From the NCBI GenBank assembly GCA_002104905.1, contig MCFE01000137.1, positions 1-64,000 of the forward strand: a stretch of DNA of 64,000 nucleotides, read 5' to 3'. How positions within the stretch are numbered: the stretch's first letter is position 1; each line of letters begins with the position of its first letter. The notes below the pieces were generated by a model. It was not told the DNA's origin. It ran no database searches and was given only the letters and a program-made list of their open reading frames with translations. Below are positions 25,594-37,629 of this stretch, one piece after another. The stretch comes from Basidiobolus meristosporus CBS 931.73 (lineage: Eukaryota; Basidiobolomycota; Basidiobolomycetes; Basidiobolales; Basidiobolaceae). Position numbers and translations under genes: made by a program.

Positions 25594-27794
25594 AGTTTAT
25601 TATGTATGTGTCTGGTGGGTTTAATCGACAGCAAGGTGAGGATATGGGAAGCCCACGCAAGGCAAGTATTTTATATTCCTTGGAGTTAAGGTTAGCGCAC
25701 GTGTATAGTTTCCGGGAGTCTGTCTTGCTGGCTTCATAGTTACACGAAAGCACATCGTATCAATCAACATCATTCCGTTTTTTCATCCACGTTTTCTCTA
25801 TGTCCAATGATGATTTGCAATAATAGCATGCTAAAGCCAGGCAGGAAATGCGCTGCATAAGTACCGCCATCTCCTCATCCATATGGATGCTCTATCCGTA
25901 TTGACCAGTCAATGGTTTCGCAAAGATGAGAGAAACCACTGACTGCATTGTTGATTCCTACGAAATCTAGAGACCAATCAGCAATAAACCTGCTTGTTTG
26001 GATACTGAGGCATCAATGTTCTCCAATTGGTTTAGCGTCTGCTAGCTCTTGGAATGAGACAGCTCTTTTCGAAGATTTCCACGAATCAATGCTACGGCCA
26101 AATCATTAGTCATACACATTTGTCGTTGTGTGGAGCAAAAGGAACTCCCTCCGTGATCATTCTGTGCTCAACAACATAATCAACGGACTGGAGGGAATTG
26201 ACCAGGTCTTTGGGGGCAACTTTACTAATGACGGGGCTCTCTGCAAGCCGTTCTTGAAGCCTGTTATGGTTTTATACAATGCACAATCTTCAACTACTAC
26301 TTCACAGCAACATCGGATAGACCAGAACCAGAAACCTCCCTATTTTAGATGGCCGTACCCGATGATGTACAGTGGCTTTACTGGTAATTTCCGTATCAAA
26401 TATCACCACCGGTCCACTCTACGCTGCAGCAGACTTCAAGCCGAGATTCAGATATAATCATGTAAAGCACGCCAATCTCAAGCGGAAGCTAGCGAAACGG
26501 ACGGAGAACATGTGGCGGCGTGTTGAACCAGTGGCCATTTCACATCGATGAAACACAATCAATATCCGACACACTTTCTCACGTGTTAATCAAGGCCATC
26601 TTATCGTCTGGTGTCAGTTCTACTGTTTGGAAGGGTCTAAGACTGTAAACTGAGTTACACCAGAAAGCGGTTAGTAGTTTGGTACACAGCTTACGGTGGG
26701 CCCAATCATGAATGAGGTGCCAGCGAACAGCAATGATTTATCCACGCACTCAGCAAGCACTTCCCTCAAGAACGTGCATCGCTTCCTCCATCCCGGACAA
26801 GATCCTTTATCAAAAATAGCAAGATCAGCATATTAGCTAATCCGCGGCGTGTATATTTCTATTGATTCCGAAACCAACTGAAATTACTCAGATTGGGCTC
26901 GGGCTCGGCTCTATACAAAGAATGACGGTGGTAGGGTGTACAACCAAGAAAGTGGTTCCAGAGATAGTGAGTATAGATTGATGTAAATTGATATAGCATA
27001 ATTAATTTCGTCCAATTTACTGTTGATTTAGATAGTGTAACAAATCGCATTCCTCCCCCATACCTTGAATGCAAGTACAGTGTCATCTTTTCGAGGGACG
27101 TGGAGAGTGGACTCAATCAATATGCAACGGATCCATTCCTTTGAACAACCAGTTCCACTGCTGTGAATTCGGAGGCGCTGTACCTTCCATAAGAATTGGA
27201 ACAAAGTTTGTCCTTGCGGTAGGTTCAAAGTGAACTCATCAGCGGTGCGCATTTGAGGACGGTGGCCAATCCTCTACCCGTGTTCAGAGCGATGAACGAA
27301 TTTGGCGCACATCTGGGAATTCGTGCCAATCGCATAGCATGTAATGATTGGATTCTGCTAAAAATGTATATTTAAATCGGATAGGCATTCCTGACCTAAT
27401 CCGCGCGAGCATCCAATCAAGTTGGACCAAATCCTACTGCGCTATTTCTAAACTGGTGGATTATATCACTATTCTGTTTCGCCAACGTTTGTTGGAGTGC
27501 ATCCCATCTCTTGTCTCAGAGTAATGTAGTGTGGGCATCCACAGTTAATGATTGCCTACGAATTATCGAGCGTCATCAGTTACGGCAGGGTCCAAGCCAT
27601 GGCTCAGCATTTTTAATTTGTCCACGGCCTTGAACTTTCGTAATCTGTATTTCATCACCTTGGGCAATGTTGTCTGAAACCGACCAGATTAAACACCCTT
27701 CAGACTATTCCCCACTGTGCCACAGCTGGGAAGTCCGATTTGGTAATTGGGATTACCTTCTATATTTGAAAGCAAATCGCCCCTCTCTGCCTTG
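25594..27794. other. Intergenic, no gene recognised
   Basis: Upstream of the transporter. A 109-codon plus ORF (26128-26457) and minus ORFs of 74 and 85 codons have no motifs and no plausible partner exons. Confidence 0.45.
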
Positions 27795-27800
27795 TATAAA
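27795..27800 (+). promoter_or_regulatory. TATA box of the methyltransferase gene
   Basis: TATAAA lies 66 bp before the ATG at 27867 and directly abuts another in-frame ATG at 27801. The spacing argues that transcription begins downstream of 27801 and that 27867 is the real start. Confidence 0.45.
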
Positions 27801-27866
27801 ATGGCCAAAGTGCCCAGTGAGTTGCGTATTCACATCTGTATCAGTTTTGTTGACACTCTTGTTGAT

Positions 27867-28793
27867 ATGGAAAACCGCACATATCATAATACATCCTCCC
27901 CCTATGTTCTCCCCAATGATATTGACGAAGTTGATAGGTAATGCCTCTCGAATATTGTTCCTGAAGCCCAAGCTAATTAGCCATGTGTGATCTAGATTGA
28001 ATCTTCAGCATTACTTGTTTCGTTTCCTGTTGAAAGGTAATTCGACTGCCCCGGTGAGTCACGAAATCGGGAGAGTCCTTGATGTCGGTTGTGGCAGTGG
28101 GATATGGTCTGAGGTAAGCTTTTCTATGCTTGCGTGGTCAAGGTCCACACTGACAGTAGACTGTAGGAGATGTCTGTAGAGTTTGCCAACGCGATCTTTG
28201 ATTTGGTTGATATCTCCAAGGTGTTTCATAATACCACAAACAACCCTCGACTTCGCTTTCATGAAGCCAACACATTAAAGGGTCTACCCTTTCCAGACAA
28301 CACTTTCGATTACTCATTCCAACGGCTACTGGTCGCAGGATTGACTGTCTATCAATGGCCCACTGTCGTGTCAGAGATTGCCCGCGTTACAAAGCCCGGT
28401 GGTTGGGTGGAGCTTGTAGAGAATGATCTGTATGTATTCAATTCCGGCCCGGTTATGGCCCGTTTCCGACCTTGGTTCTTCCGAGCGATGGCCAAGAAGC
28501 ATATCGAGCCAGTCGCAGTTAGGAACATTGGCAGCTATTTGCAAGAGGCTGGTCTGGTCAACGTCAAGCTCACAAAAACAATCGCCCCCATTGGCCTGGC
28601 TGGTGGTAAGCTGGACGAACTATTTCTCAAGGATTATTTGATGGTATTGAGTGGGATGAAGTCATTGATCTGCAAGGAGGCTGGCATATCGTCTGCGGAG
28701 TTCGACTCGTTACTCGACGAAATCGAGAAAGAATGTTTCGAATATGAATCGTACGGTGTGATATATGTCGCCTACGGACAGAAGCCGATGTAA
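27867..28793 (+). CDS. S-adenosylmethionine-dependent methyltransferase (UMTA/LaeA-like), 3 exons
   Basis: Exons 27867-27937, 27996-28113 and 28167-28793 join in phase to 271 aa; introns are 58 and 53 nt. The N-terminus NRTYHNTSSPYVLPNDIDEV then DRLNLQHYLFR is the signature lead-in of the large fungal class-I methyltransferase group. It is followed by motif I RVLDVGCGSGIW (SAM-binding glycine loop), the acidic VDIS of motif II, and LPFPDNTFDYSFQRLL with TKPGGWVELVEND (motifs post-I to III). The protein is shorter than LaeA and lacks a long N-terminal extension. Substrate is unknown: relatives act on secondary-metabolite intermediates or regulate clusters, but no biosynthetic cluster is visible here. 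The start follows the TATA box; the alternative ATG at 27801 would add 22 residues. Confidence 0.88.
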
Positions 28794-31700
28794 TCAATCC
28801 CATCTCTTCTAGTGTTGTATAGCTCATAGCACTCATGGTCATTTTTTCCGTTGTATGAACATTGCTATTGTAAATTCTTGAACAATCTAATTGAATTCGC
28901 TTAGTTCCGATCTCCTTGTAGTTGTGTAATGCTGGTGTAGGCGAGGCATACGATTCCCCCACCGAAGTTTACTCCATCAGATCTATACAAATAAAATGCT
29001 GAATATCCTGCTTTGCGATAGATACAACAGATTTGGCTTGATTCACAGATCTTGGCCAGGCCCCGATGACATGTGAATAGCTTATTTGGCAAGTCAACCC
29101 AGATCCAAGCGACCACAATGCTGTGCAGAACCCTTAAAAGTATTCCCGTATCTCCACCCCGATTGTTATCTTAAGCTAAATTGTGAATAGCAGTTGGGTG
29201 GTTTCGCTGAGTTCACACACCCTTCCGATGGCGTCATACGGTTGATCAATCTCTGAGACCCGAGCACCATGCATAAATACTGGGCGACCCAAGCGTTTTC
29301 AAACCTCATGCCAACACCCCAAGGCAATACATTGCACCAATGTACTTTGTATCCCAAATACTAAGCCAAATCCATTTGCATGATCACCATATTACTGTAT
29401 GCCGCTCAACGAACTCTGATCCGCCCCCCAAGCATGCGCAACCGTATCTGTGAATCCACCAATTGCAAATTTGTGCCACTTTCCAGAATACCACGACTCT
29501 AAAGTCTCGCTATGCCCTTTCCGACAGCTCGCCCCTCTGACCATTTCGCCGGTGTATCCTTCGTGCAGTACAGGCATCCGAGGAGTTTGGGGCTATCCAG
29601 AGATGCCCGATCGTTACGGAGCCTCCATCCAAGTCCTCAAAAACGGTAGAATTTACGTCGCTAGCGGTGTTTGGCTAGGAGTAACCTCTCCCCAAGAAAA
29701 GTGCAGCAGAATTGATTAACAGCCACAAACATGAGAAGGCAGTGATGACGGTGGATCTTCGAAATCACATCTAGCCACACAATTACTATGGCCCATGTTT
29801 CAGTGGCTTCGAATGAACTCCCTCCCTCAAAAGCCCACTGGACCACAACACATCTACCATTTCGCTTTCTTGATCCTAGATTGGCCCCAATGGCCACCCT
29901 CATTGCGGGTGGGATGGTGTCATTCCTAGGATCTCGTCTTCCTATATGGATTCGGCTGGTGGCACCGGGTTTTGACCAATGCGGTGAACTCGCATCTCTA
30001 TGCTGATGGGATCTATAGGATGACTGGCGAATTCCGGATATGTAACCCTAGCCAACCCGAAGCCCTCCAATCTGATACTGCATGACATGGCCATTGATAT
30101 ATTCAGAAGCTGTACTCTTACTGAAAGGAGGGGGCTTTCCTCCACCAGAGGGAATTGTATGGAGCCAATATGATTACAGCGAAGCCTTGATTATGCTGCA
30201 GAGGGGATTTATTGGCTGACCGTGGTTAGGGTTGCGCTTGCTACCTATTTTGTCGGCTGTAGCCCGGGCCACCGAGGTTGACCAAGTCCTTAAGGGGATG
30301 CCTTATCGGGACGTCTGCAGTAGCTCAATGGGCGATTTGATTAGTCAAGAGATGCAAGTTGCTATGGGGATGGTGCTGCGCAGTGCTTTTTATGTGTTTT
30401 GTGATTCTCCGCTGGATGTTTTTGGGAATCGCTGCCCATAATAGGGCAGTCAGATTGCCCTACCAGTATCCATAGACTTGACACATTCAACAAAGCTCAT
30501 GGAGGATCGCCCAAACAGATGATCAGGGGGTTATTTGCTACACTCTGCCAACCCAGGGTTAACCCCGCCTGTAGTGGTCATCGGTCGAAGCGTTCTGACC
30601 TAGCTTACATATCTCTAGGAGGCTCTGCCCTACTGACTGCATCAAGTAACATAAGCGATACGGCTGGGGCGTGGGATCTTTGTATAGACAGCGTACCAAA
30701 CCTGACGCCTTTTCACATATATCAACAATTAGATTCAACGCTGGATTTCAAGAATCTAAGAATGGAAAGATGCCAATCGCTTGAAATGTTCCATTGTCAA
30801 CATATGGGCTGGTTAGGGCATCCCATCCTATATTTATCCTCGGAGCAGTCCAAAGCCTCTTGTTCGAAAGCCCCTGTGCCAAATATCGTCAAATCAAACC
30901 AAACCCCTCGACTTCACTCATCGGATGCTCTTCCCTGGACGTGAAGCATAGTCGATCATGATTCATTAATTTTTGGATGGTTTCGTTGAAGATTTGTACC
31001 ATCATCCTACATATAAGCGTGGTGGGCGCGTCAATCCCGAAATCTTCCTCCAATGCAATATTGAGACCGAGCAGATTTGGGTATCTGATGGTGATGGGAC
31101 TGGCGGGAGGGGGTTCCGGATATTCACCTGGTAATTTATGATCTCTTCGATTTGCCTCGGCAACGCGAACTCTATGGGCGCTGTGAGAAATATCTTGGTG
31201 GATTCCAAGTGATCCAAAAGCCTTCTCGCTGGGATCCCTATGATTCAGAAATTTTCCTGTTCACAGCGGATCCTAGAATGAAGTGCCTGATGTGGATTTA
31301 ATCTTTCTTCATCTTTCATCACATCACTTTATCTGAGTTAGCCTTTCAGGGATCAAAGTGCATAGGGAGCGTGTTGCGTATGGCTGGAATACCCCGATCG
31401 GTGAGATGCTCCGATTTTACACTTTGACAATCTCCCCGTACGCACCCTCGCTGAAGATTTTGCTTGGCCTGATATATCGTGGAAGATTATTTAATGCACC
31501 AAAGGAATGTAAAACTCCAAGCGTTTTCAAACTTCTTGATCTTGGCATCTATTTTTTGCTGCCATGGGGCTTTCTTGTAATCATGAATACAATGCTCTGC
31601 CAAACATCCACCTGACTGTTTGAAAATAAGGATCCCAATACTTGGCATCCTGGCCATTACATTCCTGGACCACTGAAAAATGATTGCGGGATGCAGATGA

Positions 31701-32329
31701 TTTGAAAATTCCGCAGGAATGTGAGCATTGATTCTGGCCATACAAACAGTTTCGTCTTTTGATGGAGCCTTATAGGCTTATGTGTGGATCTTGTAATGCT
31801 ATTCTGCAGAGTAATTACATGTACCAATGCTTAACTTAATAAAGCTAGCAACAAGAGCTTTTCTAGGGCCTAAAGAATGTGCTTAAAGCTTGAAGCCGTT
31901 TGGACATGCCTGAGTATCTTGGAAATTTTGTAACTTTATTTTTATAAATAAAATTGCCAAGCACTTTTTCCCAGCTACCTCAGGATTCAGTAAAGATGCT
32001 CAACAAAATCAACAACAAAGAGCTTGGGCAGTGAAAACTCAAGCCATCCACTAGTGTACAAGTAAATAGTAAGGGCATTGTGGTTTTGAAACTGTTGTAT
32101 TCCCAAATAGTATTCTATGTTCCAGCAGTAGCTAATGGTTGGTGCTCTATTGATATGCTCACATCCCAAGGATTTTGTATCAGCTCCAATCATTTAGAGT
32201 GTCAGATCACCTGCTAAAACTATCTCCAAGCAACTATAACACACATTGCAGGTGCATAGTGCTAGATACACTTAATTACATCTGAAATAATATCTAGCAC
32301 CCAAAACAAAGAATATCTATGGCTTGCTA
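28794..32329. other. Long stretch without a recognised gene; possible gene relics
   Basis: Short open pieces occur on both strands. The minus frame 29392-29577 (with GKWHKFAIGGFTDTVAHAWG) and the plus frame 29575-29719 (MPDRYGASIQVLKNGRIYVA) look protein-like but belong to no family I recognise and do not splice together. The plus ORF of 141 codons at 30519-30944 has no motif. It may hold decayed host genes. The last 600 bp become AT-rich and poor in CpG, marking the edge of the transposon block. Confidence 0.4.
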
Positions 32330-32930
32330 TTCATGGGAGACAATGTACACTTGATGCAGTAGGACCAGGAACTATCCAAGTAAACCTCCAATGCATTGAA
32401 GGAAGCAACACACTTACCTTCACAGGAATACTCTATGTACCAGAAATAGCCAAGGACCTACTCTCTGTGTGCAAGGCCACAACAGAAGGACTCAGTTTCA
32501 GTTTGGGTAATTCTGGATGGTAAATCACTGATCAAAATGGTGCCTGTATTGCTTGGGATGTTGGAGATTAGAATTTACTGAAGTTAACTTATATTCCATC
32601 ATATTGGTAAGTCAATATAAGTTACTTAAATGCAGAAACACCAATGTTTTGACACAGGTAATTTGGACACATCAATACTGGGTTGTTTGGGTAAAATGAT
32701 AAAAATCAGCTAATTTCTCAAGTCAAGTTGGTCCCCTGGCTGATTTGGAGCACTATGACACCTGCTTGTATGGGAAACAAGCCAGGCAGCTGTTCAAGAG
32801 CACTAGGTTAATCAAAACAAAGAAAAATTAGATCTAATTCACTAAAATATGTGTGGGCCTATACAAAATTTATCCTTTGGAGGATTGAAGTTTTGATAGT
32901 ATTTATTGATGATTATAGAAGATGCATATG
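32330..32930 (+). pseudogene. Ty1/copia pol fragment (pre-integrase region)
   Basis: Reading through several stops gives LYVPEIAKDLLSVCKATTEG, SYLNAETP, and a degenerate GNKPGSCSRAL.. stretch. These match point for point the pre-integrase/integrase start of the element at 34096-34848. The end of the protease domain, the GAG_pre-integrase domain and the first integrase aspartate region are represented. It is directly followed by the LTR at 32932, so a younger element appears to have landed beside or in it, or two related copies recombined. Confidence 0.8.
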
Positions 32931-32931
32931 G

Positions 32932-33261
32932 TGTTGTAAAAGTCTGTAATTCCACCTAAATATTCACCTAACTTAGTCACTTAAATCACTACCTTCAAAT
33001 CCTAGAGAATACTGACCAAGTTCCTTGTTGGGATTTACTAGGAATATTTGCCCAGAAAATGAGAATTAGATAAGTTGTCCAAACAGCCCCAAACTTTGCA
33101 CACATGCTCTTGGGATCTTCTCTGACCATTCTACGTGTTTGTAATGCCAGGACCATCAAAAGTATAAATACTACTTTTACATTCAATAAATCATTAAGTG
33201 AAAATCACTTAGTCTACTTGTCCTCCCAATCACTTCCAATATCTCCCAGACTCTTACAACA
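32932..33261 (+). repeat. 5' LTR of copia element A (330 bp)
   Basis: Starts TGTTGTAAAAG and ends TTACAACA. It contains a TATA box (TATAAATAC at about 33160) and CAATAAATCATTAAG downstream. The PBS begins immediately after. Confidence 0.88.
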
Positions 33262-33274
33262 GGTTATGAATCAC
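33262..33274 (+). other. Primer-binding site resembling the initiator-tRNA anticodon region
   Basis: GGTTATGAATC directly after the LTR. The equivalent site of the second copia element (49230) is the better preserved GGTTATGAGCCCC. Its reverse complement GGGGCTCATAACC is the anticodon loop/stem of initiator tRNA-Met, as used by Drosophila copia in half-tRNA priming. The gag start codon (33266) lies inside this site. Confidence 0.6.
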
Positions 33275-34093
33275 AAGCTGTCACTCTCTGCAATTTCTAC
33301 TACTGCTATTACTGGAATTTTTCCCTCTGCTGAAAGGTTGGATGGATCTAACTACCAAGTATGGAAGGTGAAGATGAAGATGCTGCTACAAGAAAGAGGC
33401 CATTGGGATATTGTCATGGGAGAAGAATACCCTTCTAAAGATGTGGGAGAGGAAGCCTTAAAGTACCAGAAGAAAGAACAAAGTGCCTTTAACTGCATTT
33501 GCCTCAATGTCAAAGACAAATTGCTAATTCAATGCTCAAGAGCAAAAATGCCAAAGAATGCCTGGAAGGCATTAGAAGACACTTACCAGTCATGTTCAGT
33601 GGCTAAGAAACTGTATCTGAGAAGAAAATTCTTTACTACAAAGATGCTGCCAGGAATAGAAATGAAAAACCTAATCAACAGTATTACCCTGCTGGTGGAT
33701 GAAATGAAATCTGTGGGCCCACCAGCTACTGATGGGGATGTGATAGTAACCATCCTGAATAGCCCAACAGACAAGTTTCAAGGCCTTTTATCAGCCCTAG
33801 AGTCCAGAACTGAAGATTTGGCCTTAAATTACACTTATGAAAGGCTCATGGATGAAGAATTAAGAAAATCAAGTGCCAATAGGAAGGAAGAAGAAAATGC
33901 TTTAATAAGCAATGATAACCCGCAAAGAAGGTACCCAAGACCCCAAAAAGGCAACAGCAACCTGTCTTGCAACTACTGCAAAAAGAAAGGACACACATTA
34001 GACTGGTGTCTCAAAAAAAGTGATAATCAGCAAAAGAAGCCTGAATATGGAAACACGCAACAACTGAAGATAGACTATTCATATCTGCACTAA
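33266..34093 (+). CDS. Copia element A Gag polyprotein
   Basis: An uninterrupted frame of 275 aa from the ATG within the PBS. The N-terminus holds ERLDGSNYQVWKVKMKMLL, typical of copia gag (UBN2/DUF4219-like); the middle has AKMPKNAWKALEDTYQSCS; the C-terminus carries a CCHC zinc knuckle CNYCKKKGHTLDWC. Gag forms the cytoplasmic virus-like particle and binds the element RNA. It is the only intact ORF of this element. The frame ends at TAA just before the protease, which continues in another frame, so either a frameshift or decay separates gag from pol. Confidence 0.88.
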   Translation: MNHKLSLSAISTTAITGIFPSAERLDGSNYQVWKVKMKMLLQERGHWDIVMGEEYPSKDVGEEALKYQKKEQSAFNCICLNVKDKLLIQCSRAKMPKNAWKALEDTYQSCSVAKKLYLRRKFFTTKMLPGIEMKNLINSITLLVDEMKSVGPPATDGDVIVTILNSPTDKFQGLLSALESRTEDLALNYTYERLMDEELRKSSANRKEEENALISNDNPQRRYPRPQKGNSNLSCNYCKKKGHTLDWCLKKSDNQQKKPEYGNTQQLKIDYSYLH

Positions 34094-34095
34094 AT

Positions 34096-37000
34096 ATGAC
34101 CACAAACAAGAACTCTCAGACATGGTATATTGACTCTGGAGCATCTCAGCATTTTACACACCAAAAAGAACTTTATACCCAATACCAGGAAATTCCAATT
34201 AAGAAGGTTTTCATGAGTGACAATAGAACACTTGATGCAGCAGGAGAAGGAACTATCCAAGTAAACCTTAGAAGCAGTGAAGGAACCCATATATTAACAT
34301 TTAAAGAAGTACTGTATGTACCAGAAATAGCCAAGAACCTACTATCTGTAAGCAAGGCCACAGCGGAAGGAGTCAGTTTCAGCTTTAACAATTCTGGATA
34401 TAGGATTACTGATCAAAATGGTGCCCATGTTGCTTCAGGTATCATAGATCAAGATCTATACAAGTTGACTTATATTCCATTATATCTGGAGGCCAATATA
34501 AGTAACTTAACTGAAGAAATACCAATGCTTTGGCACAGGAGATTTCAACACATCAATTTTGGTTATTTGCGCAAAATGATCAAAGATCAGCTAATTTGCC
34601 AAGTAAAAATTGAACCTCCAGCTAGTTTGGAGCACTGTGAAGCCTACATATATGGGAAACAGGCCAGACAACTGTTCAAAAGCTCTGGGTTAATCAAAAC
34701 TAAGAAAAAATTGGATCTAATTCACTCAGATCTGTGCGGACCTATGCAAAATTTAACCTTAGGCAGAATGAAATATTTAATCACTTTTGTTGATGATTAT
34801 ACAAGAAACACATGGGTTTACTTCATGGAGAGAAAGGAAGAAGCTTAGTAAGTTCAGGGAGTGCAAAGCCATGGTGGGGAGTGAAACTAGTGAAAAAATC
34901 AAGAAAATATGCTCTGACAATGGTGGATAATATACCTCAAAACTCTTCATCCACTTCTACAAAACTCATGGGATAAAGCAAGAGATTACTCTACCATACT
35001 CCTCACAGCAAAAAGGAGTAGCAGAATGTGCTAACAGATGATTAATAGATATGGCAAGTTCTATGATCCATGATCAAAAATTATCCTCTGATTTTTGGGT
35101 GGAATCAGTTGCCACTGCTGAATACTTTAAAAATAGGAGTTAAAACAGAAAACTTCATGATTCTACTCCATTTGAAGCATGGTATGGGTACAGACCAAGT
35201 GCAGAACATCTAAGAATATTTGGGTGTGCAGCATATGCCAAGAAATTGCCCAGCAATCAGTCAAAATCTGTGCCAAAAAGTGTAAAATGCATATATTTGG
35301 GCTACTGCAATAAGAGTAAAGCACAGAGACTCTACAGTACCAAAGCAAAGAAGCTGATCCGGTCTGGGGATGTGTCATTTGATGAAAGTTCAAAATTTTC
35401 ACAAAAAATGATATCAGATGATGACAAAAATCTGATCTCAAGTCCAACAATTGTCAGGATTGAATCAGAGCAAAACAATGAGCATTTTTTCACCCCAGAG
35501 AGCTCTACAAACATGGTTCAGCCTGAAGCAATACCCAATAATTTCCCAGAAGTCATCATTCCAGTATCAAATGCCAGGAGATTCAATCAGACAAGAAATA
35601 GTCCATAGCCCTATTCAGTCCATATTGATGAGCCCCAGACTATAAAAGAGGCTCTAAATAGCCCTCAGACAAAGTTTTCAAGATCTGCAATGACTGAGGA
35701 ATATCAGGCCCTAATGGAATATCAAACTTGGGACTTTGTCAAATTACCAATCAACTAAAAATCAATTGGATGCAGATGGGTCTTTAAGACAGAATACAAG
35801 TCTGATGGTTCAATTGAAAGATACAAGGCAAGACTTGTGGCCACAGGATACTCTCATACAAAAGGACATGACTATTATGAGACCTTTGCACCAGTAGCCA
35901 AGTTTAATTCCATCAGATTAATATTGGCTATTACAGCCAAATATAAATTTTTTATTCTTCAAATGGATGTGAAAACTGCATTTTGAATGGAGAACTTGAT
36001 GAGGACATGCATATGGACCAGCCTGATGGGTTTGTTGACCAAGATAACCCCCATTTGGTCTGCAAGCTTAAAAAGTCTTTATATGGTCTTAGACAATCAC
36101 TAAGAGCCAGGAATTGCAAGATAAATTCTTATTTGGAATCTTTGAGTTTCAAAAGGAGTAATGCTGACTATAGTATATACCATAAGCCAGTAGAGCAAAT
36201 CTAGTTCTATTAGCTCTATATGTGAATGATCTTACTATAGCCACCAATAACCTAGAAACACTGCAAGACACTAAATCCAGCCTATCTAAGGAGTTCAAGG
36301 TGTCCAATCTAGGAGAACTCAGTTACTACTTGAGGATTAAGTTCTCCATAGACAGAAGTACCAGATTATCACCCTAAGCCAATCCAAGTATATATAAGAT
36401 ATACTAAAGAAGTACCAAATGAAAGACTATAAACTGGCAGCTACCCCAATGGTGACAAACCTTAGCTTGGTCAAAACTCAACCAAATCCAGAGAGGTTGG
36501 TGCCATCTGAAAGTCCGGACTTTCCTTATCAATCTATGATCAGCAGTCTGATGTATATCATGCTTGGAATATGTCCAGACATCTCATATTCAGTAGGAGT
36601 TGTCAGCCAACATAATTAGAACTATGGATCTGATCATATTGCAGCAGTTGAGCCAATTTTTAGATACTTAAAAGGAACTGCTGATATCTGCTTAAGATAC
36701 ACTTATAAGGATTCAGAGCAGGATCTTGTGGGATGCTCTGATGCTGATTGGGGACTAAACTTGGAAGACCAAAGATCAACCACAGGATATGCCTTTCTTT
36801 ACTGTAAAGGAGCAATTTCATGGAAATCAAGAAAGCAACCAACCGTAGCACTTTGTACCACAGAGGCAGAGTACATGGCAGCCTGTGCAGCTACAAAAGA
36901 AGTAACGTGGTTAAGAAAGCTTTTTACAGACTCAGGCCTAGGGTAAAAATCACCTATTACTTTATTTCAGATAATCAAGGATGTATATATTTTGGTAGAA

Positions 37001-37197
37001 TTCAAACTTTTCATGCTAGAACTAAGCACATAGATATTAGACATCATTTCAAATGTGAGGCTATAGAGAATAGCTTAGCTAGCTTATTTTACTGCCCTTC
37101 CAATGAAATAATTGCAGACATATTTACCAAACCTTTAGCTAGAGATAAGTTTGAATATCTTAGGTCAAAATTAGGACTAGTCAGTATAAACATTTGA
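34096..37197 (+). pseudogene. Copia element A Pol (protease-integrase-RT-RNase H), broken
   Basis: Pieces in order: 34096-34848 with the protease active site WYIDSGAS, pre-integrase LWHRRFQHINFGYL and integrase HSDLCGPM/TFVDDYTR; 34850-35600 with the rest of integrase (KICSDNGG, YSSQQKGVAE, DFWVESVATAEY, HLRIFGCAAY), broken by several stops; 35690-36410 RT with GCRWVFKTEYKSDGS, ERYKARLVATGYS and LKKSLYGLRQ; 36420-37197 with the connection/RNase H (SDADWG, CTTEAEYMAACAATKE, HIDIRHHF). At least eight in-frame stops or shifts are seen. Not functional. Confidence 0.9.
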
Positions 37198-37208
37198 CTG
37201 AGTGGGAG

Positions 37209-37556
37209 TGTTATAAAAGTTTGTAATTCCACCTAAATACTCACCTAACTTAGTCACTTGGATCATTACCTGCAAATCCTAGAGAATACTGACCAGATTT
37301 CTTGTTGGGATTTACTTGGAATATTTTCACCAAAATACCAGGTACCCAGAACATGAAAATTCTCAAAGTTGTCCAAACAGCCCAAACTTTGCACACATGC
37401 TCTTGGGACCTTCCTTAGCCTATTCTATGTGTTTATAACTCAAAGATCATGTAAAAGTATAAATACTACTTTTACATTCAATAAATCATTAAGTGAAAAC
37501 CACATAATCTACTTGTCCTTCCAGTCACTTCCAATATCTCCAAGACTCTCACCACA
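37209..37556 (+). repeat. 3' LTR of copia element A (348 bp)
   Basis: Starts TGTTATAAAAGTTTG and ends CTCACCACA. It is collinear with the 5' LTR but carries an extra ACCAGGTACCCAGAAC-type segment missing from the 5' copy. Confidence 0.88.
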
Positions 37557-37629
37557 CTGGCAACATATGATCCAGAGACTGTTCTGATTCCAGCATGTGT
37601 TAACAGTTGCATGGCATTCACATCCAAAA

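Larger units (their letters stand above)
32932..37556 (+). mobile_element. Ty1/copia element A, both LTRs present, coding region decayed
   Basis: 5' LTR 32932-33261, gag 33266-34093, pol remnants 34096-37197, 3' LTR 37209-37556. Domain order (gag, protease, integrase, reverse transcriptase, RNase H) is that of Pseudoviridae/copia. The polypurine tract GAGTGGGAG lies just before the 3' LTR. The two LTRs differ by many substitutions and an 18-bp length difference, and no 5-bp target duplication is evident, so the element is old. It cannot move by itself, since pol carries many stops. Confidence 0.93.

Noticed and set aside
26128-26457. 109-codon plus ORF upstream of the phosphate transporter
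   Set aside because: No recognisable domain and no promoter signal. Not supported as a gene.
30519-30944. 141-codon plus ORF
   Set aside because: No motif, no neighbouring exon, and irregular composition. Likely chance.
34096-34848. Pol of copia element A as a functional gene
   Set aside because: The 250-codon piece is open but ends in mid-integrase, and the rest has many stops. Annotated as part of a pseudogene.
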